A DNA stretch of 52,516 bases from the NCBI GenBank assembly GCA_001914955.1, contig MNDM01000048.1, forward strand, positions 1 through 52,516. Direction: 5' to 3'. The stretch is from Nitrospirae bacterium 13_2_20CM_2_62_8 (GTDB lineage: Bacteria > Nitrospirota > Nitrospiria > Nitrospirales > Nitrospiraceae). The first letter of the stretch is position 1; every line of letters begins with the position of its first letter. Shown here one piece after another: positions 35,036 to 43,287 of this stretch. Below the pieces are notes generated by a model. That model worked only from the letters and a program-made list of their open reading frames with translations, did no database searches and had not been told where the DNA came from. The translations under genes and the position numbers were made by a program.

Positions 35036-35126
35036 CAGCGAATAGCCAGCAGCGAACAGCAAGTAGCTGGAAGTCGGAGCACTCCTGATTCCCGGCTATT
35101 GGCTATGAGCTATTTGCTACCAGCTC
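35036..35126. repeat. Inverted arrays of a 7-bp TAGC unit
   Basis: The left arm (35039-35070) holds four successive 7-mers ending in AGC: GAATAGC, CAGCAGC, GAACAGC, AAGTAGC. The right arm (about 35094-35125) holds four in the opposite sense: GCTATTG, GCTATGA, GCTATTT, GCTACCA. A 25-base centre separates them. The shared GC/TAGC bases can pair, giving a hairpin broken by three-base internal loops. It lies in the gap between the TPR gene and the deacetylase-family gene. Confidence 0.75.
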
Positions 35127-35133
35127 ACATTCT

Positions 35134-36078
35134 ATGGCGCGCACCGGCTTCGTCTACCATCCGGACTATCTCAAGCACGAGATGGGGGCTGGCCATCCGG
35201 AATCGCCGGATCGGCTGCGAGCGATCGTGTCCCGACTGGAGGCCGGTGGGGTGCTGGGTCGTCTGGTGCGGATCGAGCCCACGAAGGCCGCGGATGAGTG
35301 GATCACCCAGGTCCATGCAGTGTCGTACCTGAAGGATCTGAAAACCCGGGCACCGGTCAGCGGCTATGTGTCTCTGGACCCGGACACGTCGATGTCGGTC
35401 GGCTCCCTGCCGGCCGCGTACCTGGCCGCTGGAGGAGCGTTGGCAGCGGTCGACGCGATCATGGCCGGCACGGTGGAGAACATCTTCTGTGCGGTCCGCC
35501 CCCCGGGCCATCATGCCGAGCGGGCCCGAGCCATGGGATTTTGTCTGTTCAATAACGTCGCGATCGCCGCGCGTTATGCGCAACGCCGCTGCGGTGTTGG
35601 CCGCGTGTTGATCGTGGACTGGGATGTCCATCATGGGAATGGGACTCAGCAGGCGTTCTATGACGACGACTCGGTGCTTTTCTTCAGCACCCATCAGTCT
35701 CCCTATTACCCCGGGACCGGTCGAGCCACCGAGCGCGGGGAAGGGCGAGGAGAAGGGGCGACGATCAACGTTCCGATGTCACCCGGACAGGGCGACGAGG
35801 AATATCGCGAGGTCTTCGAGCGGGTGCTGGTGCCAGCTGCTGACCGGTTCAAGCCGGAGTTCGTGGTGATCTCGGCGGGGTTCGATGCGCATCGAGATGA
35901 CCCGCTGGCCGGGATGGGACTGACCGAGGACGGCTATGCGGCCTTGACCGGCATCGTAGCCGGGATTGCCCGGCGCCACGCCAAGGGCCGAATCCTTTCC
36001 TGTCTGGAGGGGGGCTATAACCTGAACGCCCTCGCCGTGTCAGTTGAGCGGCACGTGATCTCGTTGATGGAGGCATGA
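35134..36078 (+). CDS. Histone-deacetylase-family amidohydrolase
   Basis: 314 residues of the class II-like HDAC/acetylpolyamine amidohydrolase/AcuC superfamily, zinc enzymes that remove acetyl or similar groups from amines. Active-site residues are present: H126-H127 in PPGHHAE, zinc ligands D164 and H166 in DWDVHHGNG and D256 in AHRDDPL, and GGYN near the end. The substrate in bacteria may be acetylpolyamines, acetoin-related compounds or acetyl-lysine; it cannot be told here. The stop overlaps the next start (ATGA), so it is co-transcribed with the pentahaem cytochrome gene. Confidence 0.92.
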   Translation: MARTGFVYHPDYLKHEMGAGHPESPDRLRAIVSRLEAGGVLGRLVRIEPTKAADEWITQVHAVSYLKDLKTRAPVSGYVSLDPDTSMSVGSLPAAYLAAGGALAAVDAIMAGTVENIFCAVRPPGHHAERARAMGFCLFNNVAIAARYAQRRCGVGRVLIVDWDVHHGNGTQQAFYDDDSVLFFSTHQSPYYPGTGRATERGEGRGEGATINVPMSPGQGDEEYREVFERVLVPAADRFKPEFVVISAGFDAHRDDPLAGMGLTEDGYAALTGIVAGIARRHAKGRILSCLEGGYNLNALAVSVERHVISLMEA

Positions 36079-37379
36079 GGCCGCCAAGAGGTCTGCAAGA
36101 CCGTATGCGAAGAGCCTGGACGATCATCCTGGGAAGCCTGGCGGTGGCTGCGGGCCTTGTCTATTTCTTTTATACCGAAGTGAGGCCCGCGGTGATTTTC
36201 GGTCTGCGGTCCGATTATGCCCGGCCGATCGCCTACCAGCCGACCCCTGAGGGGATCGGCAGCTTGCGAGCCGAGTCCTGTGGCACCTGTCACCGCGAGA
36301 TCTACGAGGAGTGGAAGACCAGCATTCACGCCCATGCCTTCGACGATCCGTTCTTCCAGGCCTACTGGAAAAAGGACGGGAATATCTGGGTCTGCTTGAA
36401 TTGCCATACCCCGCTTGAGAACCAGCAGCCGACGCTGATCAAGGAAATCCCTCGCAACCGGGTGGAAAAAGCGGTCCAGGAGCCCAACCCCCGGTACGAT
36501 CGCGAGTACCAGCAGGAGTCAATCACGTGCGCCGCCTGTCACGTCCGGGAGGGCGTGATTCTGGGGCCATTCGACGACTCCGTGGCGCCGCACCCCACCC
36601 GGTTTGATCCGGCTTTCCGCACCACCGAGGTCTGCTACCGGTGCCACAGCGTGGTGTCCGGGCCGGCTCAGTTTTACAGGTTCGGGCCCTGTGGCACCTA
36701 TGCGGAATATGAAGACAAGTACTTCATGAAGGAACGCGGGATGATTTGCCAGAGTTGCCACATGCCGGAGGTGGAACGCCCGATCGCGGAAGGGGGGCCG
36801 ATCCGGCAGGGGCGTCGGCATCTCTGGCGGGGCGGCCATGATCCCGACATGATCAAACGGGCGGTGGCGGTGCAGGTGCAGGCCGATCCACCGGCTCCGA
36901 AGGCGGGAGACCACGTCCGGTTCACATTGACGCTGATCAATGCGGGGGCCGGGCATAAGATTCCCACCGGCGATCCGGACCGCCATTTTACCGTGGAGTT
37001 TGTCGTTCTGGACGGTGAGGCGAAGGTCCTGGCTCAGAAGTCGCAGACCATGGGACGCTGGATCCTGTGGCAACCGGTGATCGTCGAGGTGTACGACGAT
37101 CGCCTGATGCCACTGGCGAGCCGGGACTATACATTCTCGTATCTCCTCCCGGCCGAAGCGTCTGGGCTCACGCTCAAGACACGCGTCCGTTACCACATCC
37201 TGACGGACGCGCAGCACAACGCGTTGAAGAAGGAGTATGGACTCACGGCCGAGGACCCGTACGCGTTTACGATCTACGAGCGCGACTACCCCCTCTCGGG
37301 CAATCTGGCAGCCGCGTTGCGTCAGGGAGAACATGATCCACGACTGGCCTGCGCAGTCGATGGCCGGAGGCCAGGCTAG
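36075..37379 (+). CDS. Membrane-anchored pentahaem cytochrome c (third copy)
   Basis: 434 residues with one N-terminal membrane helix (about 14-34, TIILGSLAVAAGLVYFF) and no clear cut site, so probably anchored in the inner membrane and facing the periplasm. Five CxxCH motifs follow, the first at C69 (CGTCHREIYEEW), then CLNCH, CAACH, CYRCH and CQSCHMPEVERP. A beta-rich domain with AGHKIPTGDPDRH closes it. The plan matches the two copies at 18001 and 19361. ATG 36105 is an alternative start that keeps the helix. The anchor suggests a quinone- or complex-bound relay rather than a free shuttle. Confidence 0.87.
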   Translation: MRPPRGLQDRMRRAWTIILGSLAVAAGLVYFFYTEVRPAVIFGLRSDYARPIAYQPTPEGIGSLRAESCGTCHREIYEEWKTSIHAHAFDDPFFQAYWKKDGNIWVCLNCHTPLENQQPTLIKEIPRNRVEKAVQEPNPRYDREYQQESITCAACHVREGVILGPFDDSVAPHPTRFDPAFRTTEVCYRCHSVVSGPAQFYRFGPCGTYAEYEDKYFMKERGMICQSCHMPEVERPIAEGGPIRQGRRHLWRGGHDPDMIKRAVAVQVQADPPAPKAGDHVRFTLTLINAGAGHKIPTGDPDRHFTVEFVVLDGEAKVLAQKSQTMGRWILWQPVIVEVYDDRLMPLASRDYTFSYLLPAEASGLTLKTRVRYHILTDAQHNALKKEYGLTAEDPYAFTIYERDYPLSGNLAAALRQGEHDPRLACAVDGRRPG

Positions 37380-37412
37380 CGCCGGAGGGCTTCATCGTAT
37401 ACAAGGAGACCC

Positions 37413-38288
37413 ATGATCCATCCGTTTCTGATCGATACCGTCACGTTGGAGCAGAACTTGGGCCGCGCAGACCTTGTGGTGATCGATGTCCGCGGCAAGG
37501 CGGCCTATGCCTTCGGCGGCCACATCCCGGGAGCGGTGCAGGCCACCTGGCACGACTTCAGCGATCCGGCCGCGGCCGCCAAAGGCTTGCTGGACCCTGA
37601 TCTCTCCCGGATCGAACACAAGATTCAGACGCTGGGCATCAGTCATGACAGCGACATCGTCATCTACTCCAATCCATTTGATAACTGGGGCGATGAGGGG
37701 CGCATGTTCTGGATGCTGCAGTACCTCGGCCTCACGAGGCTCAGGATTCTGGACGGAGGGTGGGTGAAGTGGATCGCCGAACAGCGACGCTACGAGCACG
37801 GGACCGTGATTCCGAAACCGGGCAATTTCCGCGCGTCGCCCGACCCTGCGCTGATCGTGTTCAAGGACGAGCTGAAGAAATTGGTCAAGCGTCCCCATCC
37901 CGAGACCGTCATCGCCGATGCTCGCAGCCTGGAAGAATACGCCGGCAAGGAAGTGCAGGGGATTCCGAGGCCCGGCCACATTCTGTCCGCGATCAGCGTG
38001 CCCTGGAACATCTATTTGAAGCCAGACGCCACGGTCAAGGACCTCGTCGCCATCCACACAAGTTTGGAGGAGAGAGGGCTCCATGAAAGCCAGGAGGTGA
38101 TCTGCTACTGCACCGGCGGAGTTCGTTCCGCGTGGCTGTACTTCGTGTTGCGGCTGGCCGGCTACCAGAAAGTCAGGAACTATCCGGGTTCGTGGTGGGA
38201 GTGGAGTCGGGACTTCGCGGCGCCGGTCGAGACGGATGTGAGGCTGTTGCACAAGATCATCGGGCAAGCGGAGTCCAAGCCTTCTTGA
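37413..38288 (+). CDS. Thiosulfate/mercaptopyruvate sulfurtransferase (two rhodanese domains)
   Basis: 291 residues in two rhodanese domains. The first (about 1-130) lacks the active cysteine, as usual. The second has C233 in the loop CTGGVR. This enzyme moves a sulfane sulfur from a donor to thiol or cyanide. There is no signal peptide, so it is cytoplasmic. AAGGAGAC lies four bases before the ATG. It follows the cytochrome gene by 33 bases and may share its transcript. Loop sequence alone does not separate the thiosulfate and mercaptopyruvate types. Confidence 0.9.
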   Translation: MIHPFLIDTVTLEQNLGRADLVVIDVRGKAAYAFGGHIPGAVQATWHDFSDPAAAAKGLLDPDLSRIEHKIQTLGISHDSDIVIYSNPFDNWGDEGRMFWMLQYLGLTRLRILDGGWVKWIAEQRRYEHGTVIPKPGNFRASPDPALIVFKDELKKLVKRPHPETVIADARSLEEYAGKEVQGIPRPGHILSAISVPWNIYLKPDATVKDLVAIHTSLEERGLHESQEVICYCTGGVRSAWLYFVLRLAGYQKVRNYPGSWWEWSRDFAAPVETDVRLLHKIIGQAESKPS

Positions 38289-38314
38289 CACTAGAAAATT
38301 CCACGTGGTATCGT
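38285..38314 (+). promoter_or_regulatory. Putative promoter of the SmbP-like gene
   Basis: TTGACA at 38285-38290 overlaps the rhodanese stop, then an 18-base spacer and TATCGT at 38309-38314. It allows expression separate from the upstream gene. Confidence 0.5.
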
Positions 38315-38333
38315 CCCCGACATGATCGATGGT

Positions 38334-38352
38334 CCGGGAGGGTCGCTCCCGG
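38334..38352 (+). promoter_or_regulatory. Hairpin in the SmbP-like gene leader
   Basis: CCGGGAG (38334-38340) and CTCCCGG (38346-38352) form a perfect 7-bp stem with a five-base loop, about 40 bases before the start. It could protect the mRNA or be a protein-binding site. Confidence 0.45.
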
Positions 38353-38392
38353 GTAGCTCACGAACTAATCCGGAGAGAGGAGGAGGTGGGCG

Positions 38393-38749
38393 ATGGGCAA
38401 ATCACTTCTGATCGGAGCAGTCATGCTTGGCGCGATCACGGCGTTCCTGAGCGTCGTGTGTCTCCCTTCCGTCGCGCTGGCCGTTGGCAATCCGCATGTC
38501 GCCGAGGCGTTGGACCATGCGAAGGAAGCGGTGGCTCACGGGAAACAGGGGCATGCCGACGTGCTGGTCAAGCATGCGCAAGAGGGGTTGAAGCACGCAG
38601 AAGCGGCTCAGAAAGACATGAAAAACCCGCACCTCGCTGAGGGGGTGAAGGGGCTGAAGGAAGCGGTCGAGCACGGGAAGGCCGGTCACGCGGATGTGGC
38701 CACGAAGGCGGCTGAAAGCGCGATTATGCATCTTTCAGAAGTGAAGTAA
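38393..38749 (+). CDS. SmbP-like histidine-rich metal-binding protein
   Basis: 118 residues with a signal peptide (cut near ALA, residue 30). The mature protein has ten histidines in two helical-repeat blocks, NPHVAEALDHAKEAVAHGKQ onward and NPHLAEGVKGLKEAVEHGKA onward, which look like an internal duplication. This matches SmbP, a small periplasmic metal-binding protein from Nitrosomonas europaea that binds copper and other metals. It probably buffers metals in the periplasm. A GGAGG-rich ribosome site precedes the ATG, and a strong terminator follows. It has its own promoter. Confidence 0.82.
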   Translation: MGKSLLIGAVMLGAITAFLSVVCLPSVALAVGNPHVAEALDHAKEAVAHGKQGHADVLVKHAQEGLKHAEAAQKDMKNPHLAEGVKGLKEAVEHGKAGHADVATKAAESAIMHLSEVK

Positions 38750-38806
38750 GACATAGCGGGCAGCGAGGCGCTCATCGCGGCGAACCGCTAGCTGTTCGCG
38801 CACCAG

Positions 38807-38837
38807 ACGGGCAGGGTTTCCCTGCCCGTTTTTATTT
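38807..38837 (+). terminator. Rho-independent terminator after the SmbP-like gene
   Basis: ACGGGCAGGG (38807-38816) pairs perfectly with CCCTGCCCGT (38820-38829) around a TTT loop, followed by a T-rich run. Confidence 0.93.
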
Positions 38838-38852
38838 GGGCGTGGGTGAGCC

Positions 38853-39644
38853 ATGCGGGTCGGGTTTTATCAATTCAATCCGGTCTTCGGCGACGTCAAA
38901 CGCAATCTCGACGTCGTCGCCACCCGACTCGCCACAGCCCACTGCGATCTCATGGTCCTGCCGGAGCTGTTTGCCTCTGGCTACCAGTTCCTCTCCAAAG
39001 AAGAAGTCGAGTCGTTGGCCGAGCCTGTCCCCGATGGCCCCACCACGAGACGGCTCCTCGAGCTCGCGCGAGCCCGCGGTATGCACCTGGTGGCCGGTCT
39101 GCCTGAGCGCCACGCGAACCGCTGCTACAACTCGGCGGTCCTGGTAGGACCGTCAGGGTTTCTCGGCCTGTACCGCAAGGCGCACCTGTTCTATGAAGAG
39201 ACGCTGTTTTTCACCCCGGGCGACACCGGCTTCCGGGTCTGGGACATCGGTTCGGCGAACATCGGGATCATGGTCTGCTTCGACTGGTTCTACCCAGAAG
39301 CGGCAAGGACGCTGGCTATCAAGGGCGCCGACATCCTGTGCCATCCCTCGAATCTGGTGCTGCCGCACTGTCCGGACGCGATGGTGACCCGCTGCCTGGA
39401 GAATCACGTGTTCAGCGTCACGGCCAACCGGATCGGGTTCGAGGCGCGGGGCGGAAAGGACCGGCTGACCTATATCGGCAGGAGCGAGATCGTCACCCCA
39501 CAAGGCCGCGTGCTCCACCGTGCCCCGAGCGATCAGGAGGAACTGACGATCCTCGACATTGATCCCACGGAGGCGCGCAACAAATCCCTGACCCCGTATA
39601 ACGACCTTCTCCGTGACCGGCAACCGCACCTGTACGAGATCTGA
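38853..39644 (+). CDS. Nitrilase-superfamily carbon-nitrogen hydrolase
   Basis: 263 residues with the Glu-Lys-Cys triad of the nitrilase superfamily: E38 in LPELF, K109 in YRKAH and C142 in VCFDWFYPE. Enzymes of this size usually hydrolyse amides such as omega-amides, N-carbamyl compounds or a damaged metabolite, rather than nitriles. The substrate cannot be told. It has no signal peptide. It starts 16 bases after the SmbP terminator and has no obvious promoter of its own. Confidence 0.88.
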   Translation: MRVGFYQFNPVFGDVKRNLDVVATRLATAHCDLMVLPELFASGYQFLSKEEVESLAEPVPDGPTTRRLLELARARGMHLVAGLPERHANRCYNSAVLVGPSGFLGLYRKAHLFYEETLFFTPGDTGFRVWDIGSANIGIMVCFDWFYPEAARTLAIKGADILCHPSNLVLPHCPDAMVTRCLENHVFSVTANRIGFEARGGKDRLTYIGRSEIVTPQGRVLHRAPSDQEELTILDIDPTEARNKSLTPYNDLLRDRQPHLYEI

Positions 39645-39711
39645 CCGGTTATTGCCTTCTTTGGTCGCGCCTTCCATTGCACACCGCGTCTTCCCGGTGT
39701 AGGATTTGGCG

Positions 39712-40272
39712 ATGGCTCCTTCTCTCGGCAAAGGCATCTTCCTGATCGCGAGCCCGGGTCTGCGGGATCCGAATTTCCGGCAGTCCGTCGTGTTGCTCTG
39801 TCAGCACGGGCCGGAAGGCGCGCTGGGCGTCGTCGTGAACCGGCCGACTGCCATGCATCTTTCGGAAGTGCTCCCCCAGGTTCCCGTGCTCGAGAGCCAA
39901 CGCCATGTCCTGTTCTCGGGGGGCCCCGTGCAGCCGAATCATGTGCTATTGCTGTATCGTCTGACGAAGGAGCCGCCCGACACCCACCATGTGTTCGACG
40001 GAGTGTATCTGGGCGGCAATCTCGACTCGCTCGAGCGGGTGTTGGAGAAGCCGGCGAGCACGGAGGCGTTCAGAGCGTACCTGGGCTATGCCGGCTGGGG
40101 GCCTGGCCAGCTTGAAAATGAAATGAAAGTCGGCTCTTGGATCACGCTACCTGCGGACCCCACCGTGGTGTTCGAGAAGGACCCCTCCCGGATCTGGCCG
40201 GACATTCTGCGGTCGCTGGGATCACCGTTCGACCACTACGCCGAAATGCCGCCTGACCCGGGCTTGAACTGA
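39712..40272 (+). CDS. UPF0301 (YqgE/AlgH) family protein
   Basis: 186 residues from ATG 39712, with AGGA about eight bases upstream; TTG 39706 would add two residues. The family pattern is complete: GIFLIASPGL, FRQSVVLLCQHGPEGALGVV, NRP, FSGGPVQPNHVLLL and GYAGWGPGQLENEM. Its function is not established. It ends at inverted hexamer arrays facing uvrA. Confidence 0.92.
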   Translation: MAPSLGKGIFLIASPGLRDPNFRQSVVLLCQHGPEGALGVVVNRPTAMHLSEVLPQVPVLESQRHVLFSGGPVQPNHVLLLYRLTKEPPDTHHVFDGVYLGGNLDSLERVLEKPASTEAFRAYLGYAGWGPGQLENEMKVGSWITLPADPTVVFEKDPSRIWPDILRSLGSPFDHYAEMPPDPGLN

Positions 40273-40275
40273 GCA

Positions 40276-40382
40276 GGTTGAGGCTGAGGTCGAGGTTGAG
40301 GTGGAGGTTGAGACCAAGGAAGGACCGACGTCGCTCTCCTCTCCGTACTGAACCTCAACCTCAACCTCAGCCTTAGCTCAAC
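40276..40382. repeat. Inverted arrays of a 6-bp TGAGGY unit between convergent genes
   Basis: The left arm (40276-40312) repeats TGAGGC/TGAGGT-like hexamers; the right arm (40348-40382) repeats AACCTC/GCCTCA-like hexamers in the opposite sense. About 35 bases separate them. A long hairpin is possible. It lies between the YqgE and uvrA stops and overlaps the last codons of uvrA. Confidence 0.75.
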
Positions 40383-43218
40383 CCGCGCTTCGCAGGAGCG
40401 GGCGCAGAAAACGGCCCGTGTGAGACCCCTCCACCTCTGCCACCTGCTCCGGGCGTCCTTCCGCAACCAGCCGACCACCCTGATCGCCCCCCTCCGGCCC
40501 GAGATCAATAACCCAGTCGGCGGTCTTGATCACGTCGAGATGGTGCTCCACCACCACGACGGTGTTGCCGGCGTCCACCAGCCTGGCCAGGACTGCGAGG
40601 AGTTTTTTGATGTCCTCCAGGTGGAGGCCGGTTGTGGGCTCGTCCAGAATGTAAAGCATGTCTCCAGGGGACTGGCTCCGGCCGTAGGCCGGTGCCTGTC
40701 CCCGTTGGTGTCGTAATTCCGCCGCGATCTTCAGCCGCTGCGCCTCCCCGCCGGACAGGGTGGTGGCTGGCTGCCCAAGCCGTAAGTACCCGAGGCCGAT
40801 GGACGCCATCAGGTGGAGTGTCTCGCCCAGCCGCATGGAGCCGGAGAAGAAGGACTGCGCCTCGTTGACCGTCGTGCCGAGCACATCGTGGATCGTCTTC
40901 CCGCGAAAACGGACCTGGAGCACCTCCGGCCCGAACCGCCGGCCGCCGCACTCCTCACAGGCGACGTACATGTCCTCGAAGAAGTACATCTCCAGCTTTT
41001 CATACCCGTTCCCCTGGCACCGTTCGCAACGCCCACCGGTCGTGTTGAACGAGAAGTGTGCGGGGGACAGGCCTCGCCGCTTGGCCTCGGGGGTGGCGGC
41101 GAAAATCCGACGCACCTCGTCGAACATCTTCAGATAGGTCATCGCGTTGGAACGCGGAGTCCGGCCGATCGGCTGCTGATCGATCAGACGCACCCCACGG
41201 AGGTGTTCCAGACCTTTGATCGCGGTAAACCGGCCCATGGGCAACGACTCGACGCGAAAGGCTCGGGCCACGGCGCGATAGAGGGTGTCCTGCACCAGCG
41301 TGCTTTTCCCCGAGCCCGATACGCCGGTCACGCAGATCAGCGTCCGGAGCGGGAACCGGATGGTCAGATTGTTCAGATTATGCTCGAGCGCACCGGCCAG
41401 GATGAGTGCGTTCCCGCTGCCTTTGCGGCGGGTCCGCGGCACCGGCACGGTCTCATCGCCTCGCAGGTATCGGGCGGTGAGGGCCCGGCTGTCGGCGAGG
41501 AACGCATCCCGGGGCGCCGCGCAGACCACCTCGCCTCCTTTCTCTCCGGACCAGGGGCCTAGCTCAACGACATGGTCGGCCGCCAGAATCATCTGCGGAT
41601 CATGTTCCACCACGACCACCGTATTGCCGGCTTCGGCCAGATCCCGCAGAATCTCCGCCAGCGTGGAGGTGTCGCGCGCGTGCAGGCCGATGGTCGGCTC
41701 ATCCAGGACATAGAGCGTCCCCACCAGTCGAGCCCCGAGCTGGTTGGCCAGCGCGATCCGCTGCGCTTCTCCGCCGGACAGGGTGCGGGTCTGACGCGAG
41801 AGGGTCAGGTAGCCCAATCCGACCCGGAGCAGAAATCCCAGTTTCATCCTGAGTTGGCGCAGGATGTCATGAGCAACCTTCGCGTCGAATTCCGGGAGTG
41901 CCAGTCCGTCCAGCCATTCGACGATCTCCCGAATCGTGAGTTCCGACACGTGATGGATGTCGCGCCCGGCGATCTTCACGAAGCGCGCGTGCGGTTTGAG
42001 CCGGCTGCCCGCGCAGGCGGCGCAGGGAAACGGGCTGCGATACCGGCTGAGAAAGACCCGCACGTGCAGCTTGTACCGCTTCTGCTCGAGATAGTCGAAG
42101 AACTGGTGGATCCCCTCGAACTGTTTGTCGCCCTTCCAGAGCAGCGCCCGCTCCTTGTCCGACAGCTTGGCGTAGGGCGTCGTCAGACTGACTCCGCGCC
42201 GCTTCATCGCCAGCAGCATCTGCCTCTGCCACCAGTCCGTGCCGGGCTTGGTCCAGGGCTCGATGGCGCCTTCCGCCAGCGAGCGATGGCGGTCGGGGAC
42301 GACCAGATCCTCGTGATACCGAAGGATGTTGCCGAAGCCCTTGCAGTCCAGACAGGCGCCCAGGGGATGATTGAAAGAGAACATCACCGGCCGGATCGGC
42401 TCGAAAGTCCGTCCGCAACGCTGGCACTGGTAGCGGAGGCTATACGTCTGCGGCGCGTGGCCGATCACGTCCACCCGGCAGACGCCGTCGCCCTCTCGGA
42501 ACGCGGTTTCCACCCCCTCGATCAGGCGACCTCGGTTCTCGCGACGGAACACCAGCCGATCCAGGACCACATGGAGATCAGACCGGTTCGTCCGGGGGAG
42601 CAGGGTGCCGGCGTGAAGGTCTACGAGCTCATTCCCGCACTTCAGTCGCACGAAGCCGCGGGTGAGCAGAGACTCGACCAGGACGCGGTCGTGCCCTGGG
42701 CCCGGGTCCTGAATCGGGAACAGGATCATCGCGCGCGCCTGGGGAAAGCGGGTCAGCAGATCGTCCGCCACGCCCCCCGGATGGTAGCCGCGCGCCTCTT
42801 CCCGGCAGTCGGGGCAGATGGGCCGGCCCAACTTGGCGAAGAGCAGCCGGAGGAGGTCCGCAATCTCGGTCGCTGTGCCGACGGTGGATCGAGCCGTGCG
42901 AACCGGGTTCTTCTGCTCGATGGCGATGGCCGGGCGGATGTTGACCAGCCGATCGACATCGGGCCGGTCCAGCCGTTCGAGAAACATCCGGGCGTAGGTG
43001 CTCAGCGATTCCACGTAGCGCCATTGGCCTTCGGCAAACAAGGTGTCGAAGGCCAGCGAGGACTTGCCGGAGCCAGACACGCCGGTGATCGCGGTCACCG
43101 CATTGTGCGGAATACGGAGGGTGATGTTCTTGAGGTTGTTCTGCCGCGCCCCCTCGATCAGGAGGTCGCCAGCGGCCCCCTGACACGTGTGGGCCAAGAC
43201 GTGAGAGGCTTCAAACAT
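40378..43218 (-). CDS. uvrA: Excinuclease ABC subunit A
   Basis: 946 residues, the normal UvrA length. With UvrB it recognises bulky DNA damage in nucleotide excision repair. Two ABC ATPase halves are seen: Walker A GVSGSGKSS near residue 46 and GVSGSGKST near 640, each with LSGGEAQR. Zinc motifs (CQRCG, CAACAG and CERCQGNGYE, then CEECGGRRF) are present. The wording IAIEQKNPVRTARSTVGT suggests a divergent UvrA clade and possibly a second uvrA in the genome. The start ATG 43218 lacks a strong ribosome site. An inverted repeat lies just upstream. Confidence 0.93.
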   Translation of the reverse strand: MFEASHVLAHTCQGAAGDLLIEGARQNNLKNITLRIPHNAVTAITGVSGSGKSSLAFDTLFAEGQWRYVESLSTYARMFLERLDRPDVDRLVNIRPAIAIEQKNPVRTARSTVGTATEIADLLRLLFAKLGRPICPDCREEARGYHPGGVADDLLTRFPQARAMILFPIQDPGPGHDRVLVESLLTRGFVRLKCGNELVDLHAGTLLPRTNRSDLHVVLDRLVFRRENRGRLIEGVETAFREGDGVCRVDVIGHAPQTYSLRYQCQRCGRTFEPIRPVMFSFNHPLGACLDCKGFGNILRYHEDLVVPDRHRSLAEGAIEPWTKPGTDWWQRQMLLAMKRRGVSLTTPYAKLSDKERALLWKGDKQFEGIHQFFDYLEQKRYKLHVRVFLSRYRSPFPCAACAGSRLKPHARFVKIAGRDIHHVSELTIREIVEWLDGLALPEFDAKVAHDILRQLRMKLGFLLRVGLGYLTLSRQTRTLSGGEAQRIALANQLGARLVGTLYVLDEPTIGLHARDTSTLAEILRDLAEAGNTVVVVEHDPQMILAADHVVELGPWSGEKGGEVVCAAPRDAFLADSRALTARYLRGDETVPVPRTRRKGSGNALILAGALEHNLNNLTIRFPLRTLICVTGVSGSGKSTLVQDTLYRAVARAFRVESLPMGRFTAIKGLEHLRGVRLIDQQPIGRTPRSNAMTYLKMFDEVRRIFAATPEAKRRGLSPAHFSFNTTGGRCERCQGNGYEKLEMYFFEDMYVACEECGGRRFGPEVLQVRFRGKTIHDVLGTTVNEAQSFFSGSMRLGETLHLMASIGLGYLRLGQPATTLSGGEAQRLKIAAELRHQRGQAPAYGRSQSPGDMLYILDEPTTGLHLEDIKKLLAVLARLVDAGNTVVVVEHHLDVIKTADWVIDLGPEGGDQGGRLVAEGRPEQVAEVEGSHTGRFLRPLLRSAG

Positions 43219-43225
43219 TCCGGCA

Positions 43226-43286
43226 TCGTAACAAGGGGAGGGGCGTCAGAGCAACCGGAACGGGGAGAGAGGTTGACTTGTTACGA
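43226..43286. repeat. 10-bp inverted repeat upstream of uvrA
   Basis: TCGTAACAAG (43226-43235) and CTTGTTACGA (43277-43286) are perfect reverse complements, 41 bases apart, between the phytase stop and the uvrA start. This could be a regulatory site of uvrA or a weak end-of-gene hairpin. Confidence 0.55.
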
Positions 43287-43287
43287 G

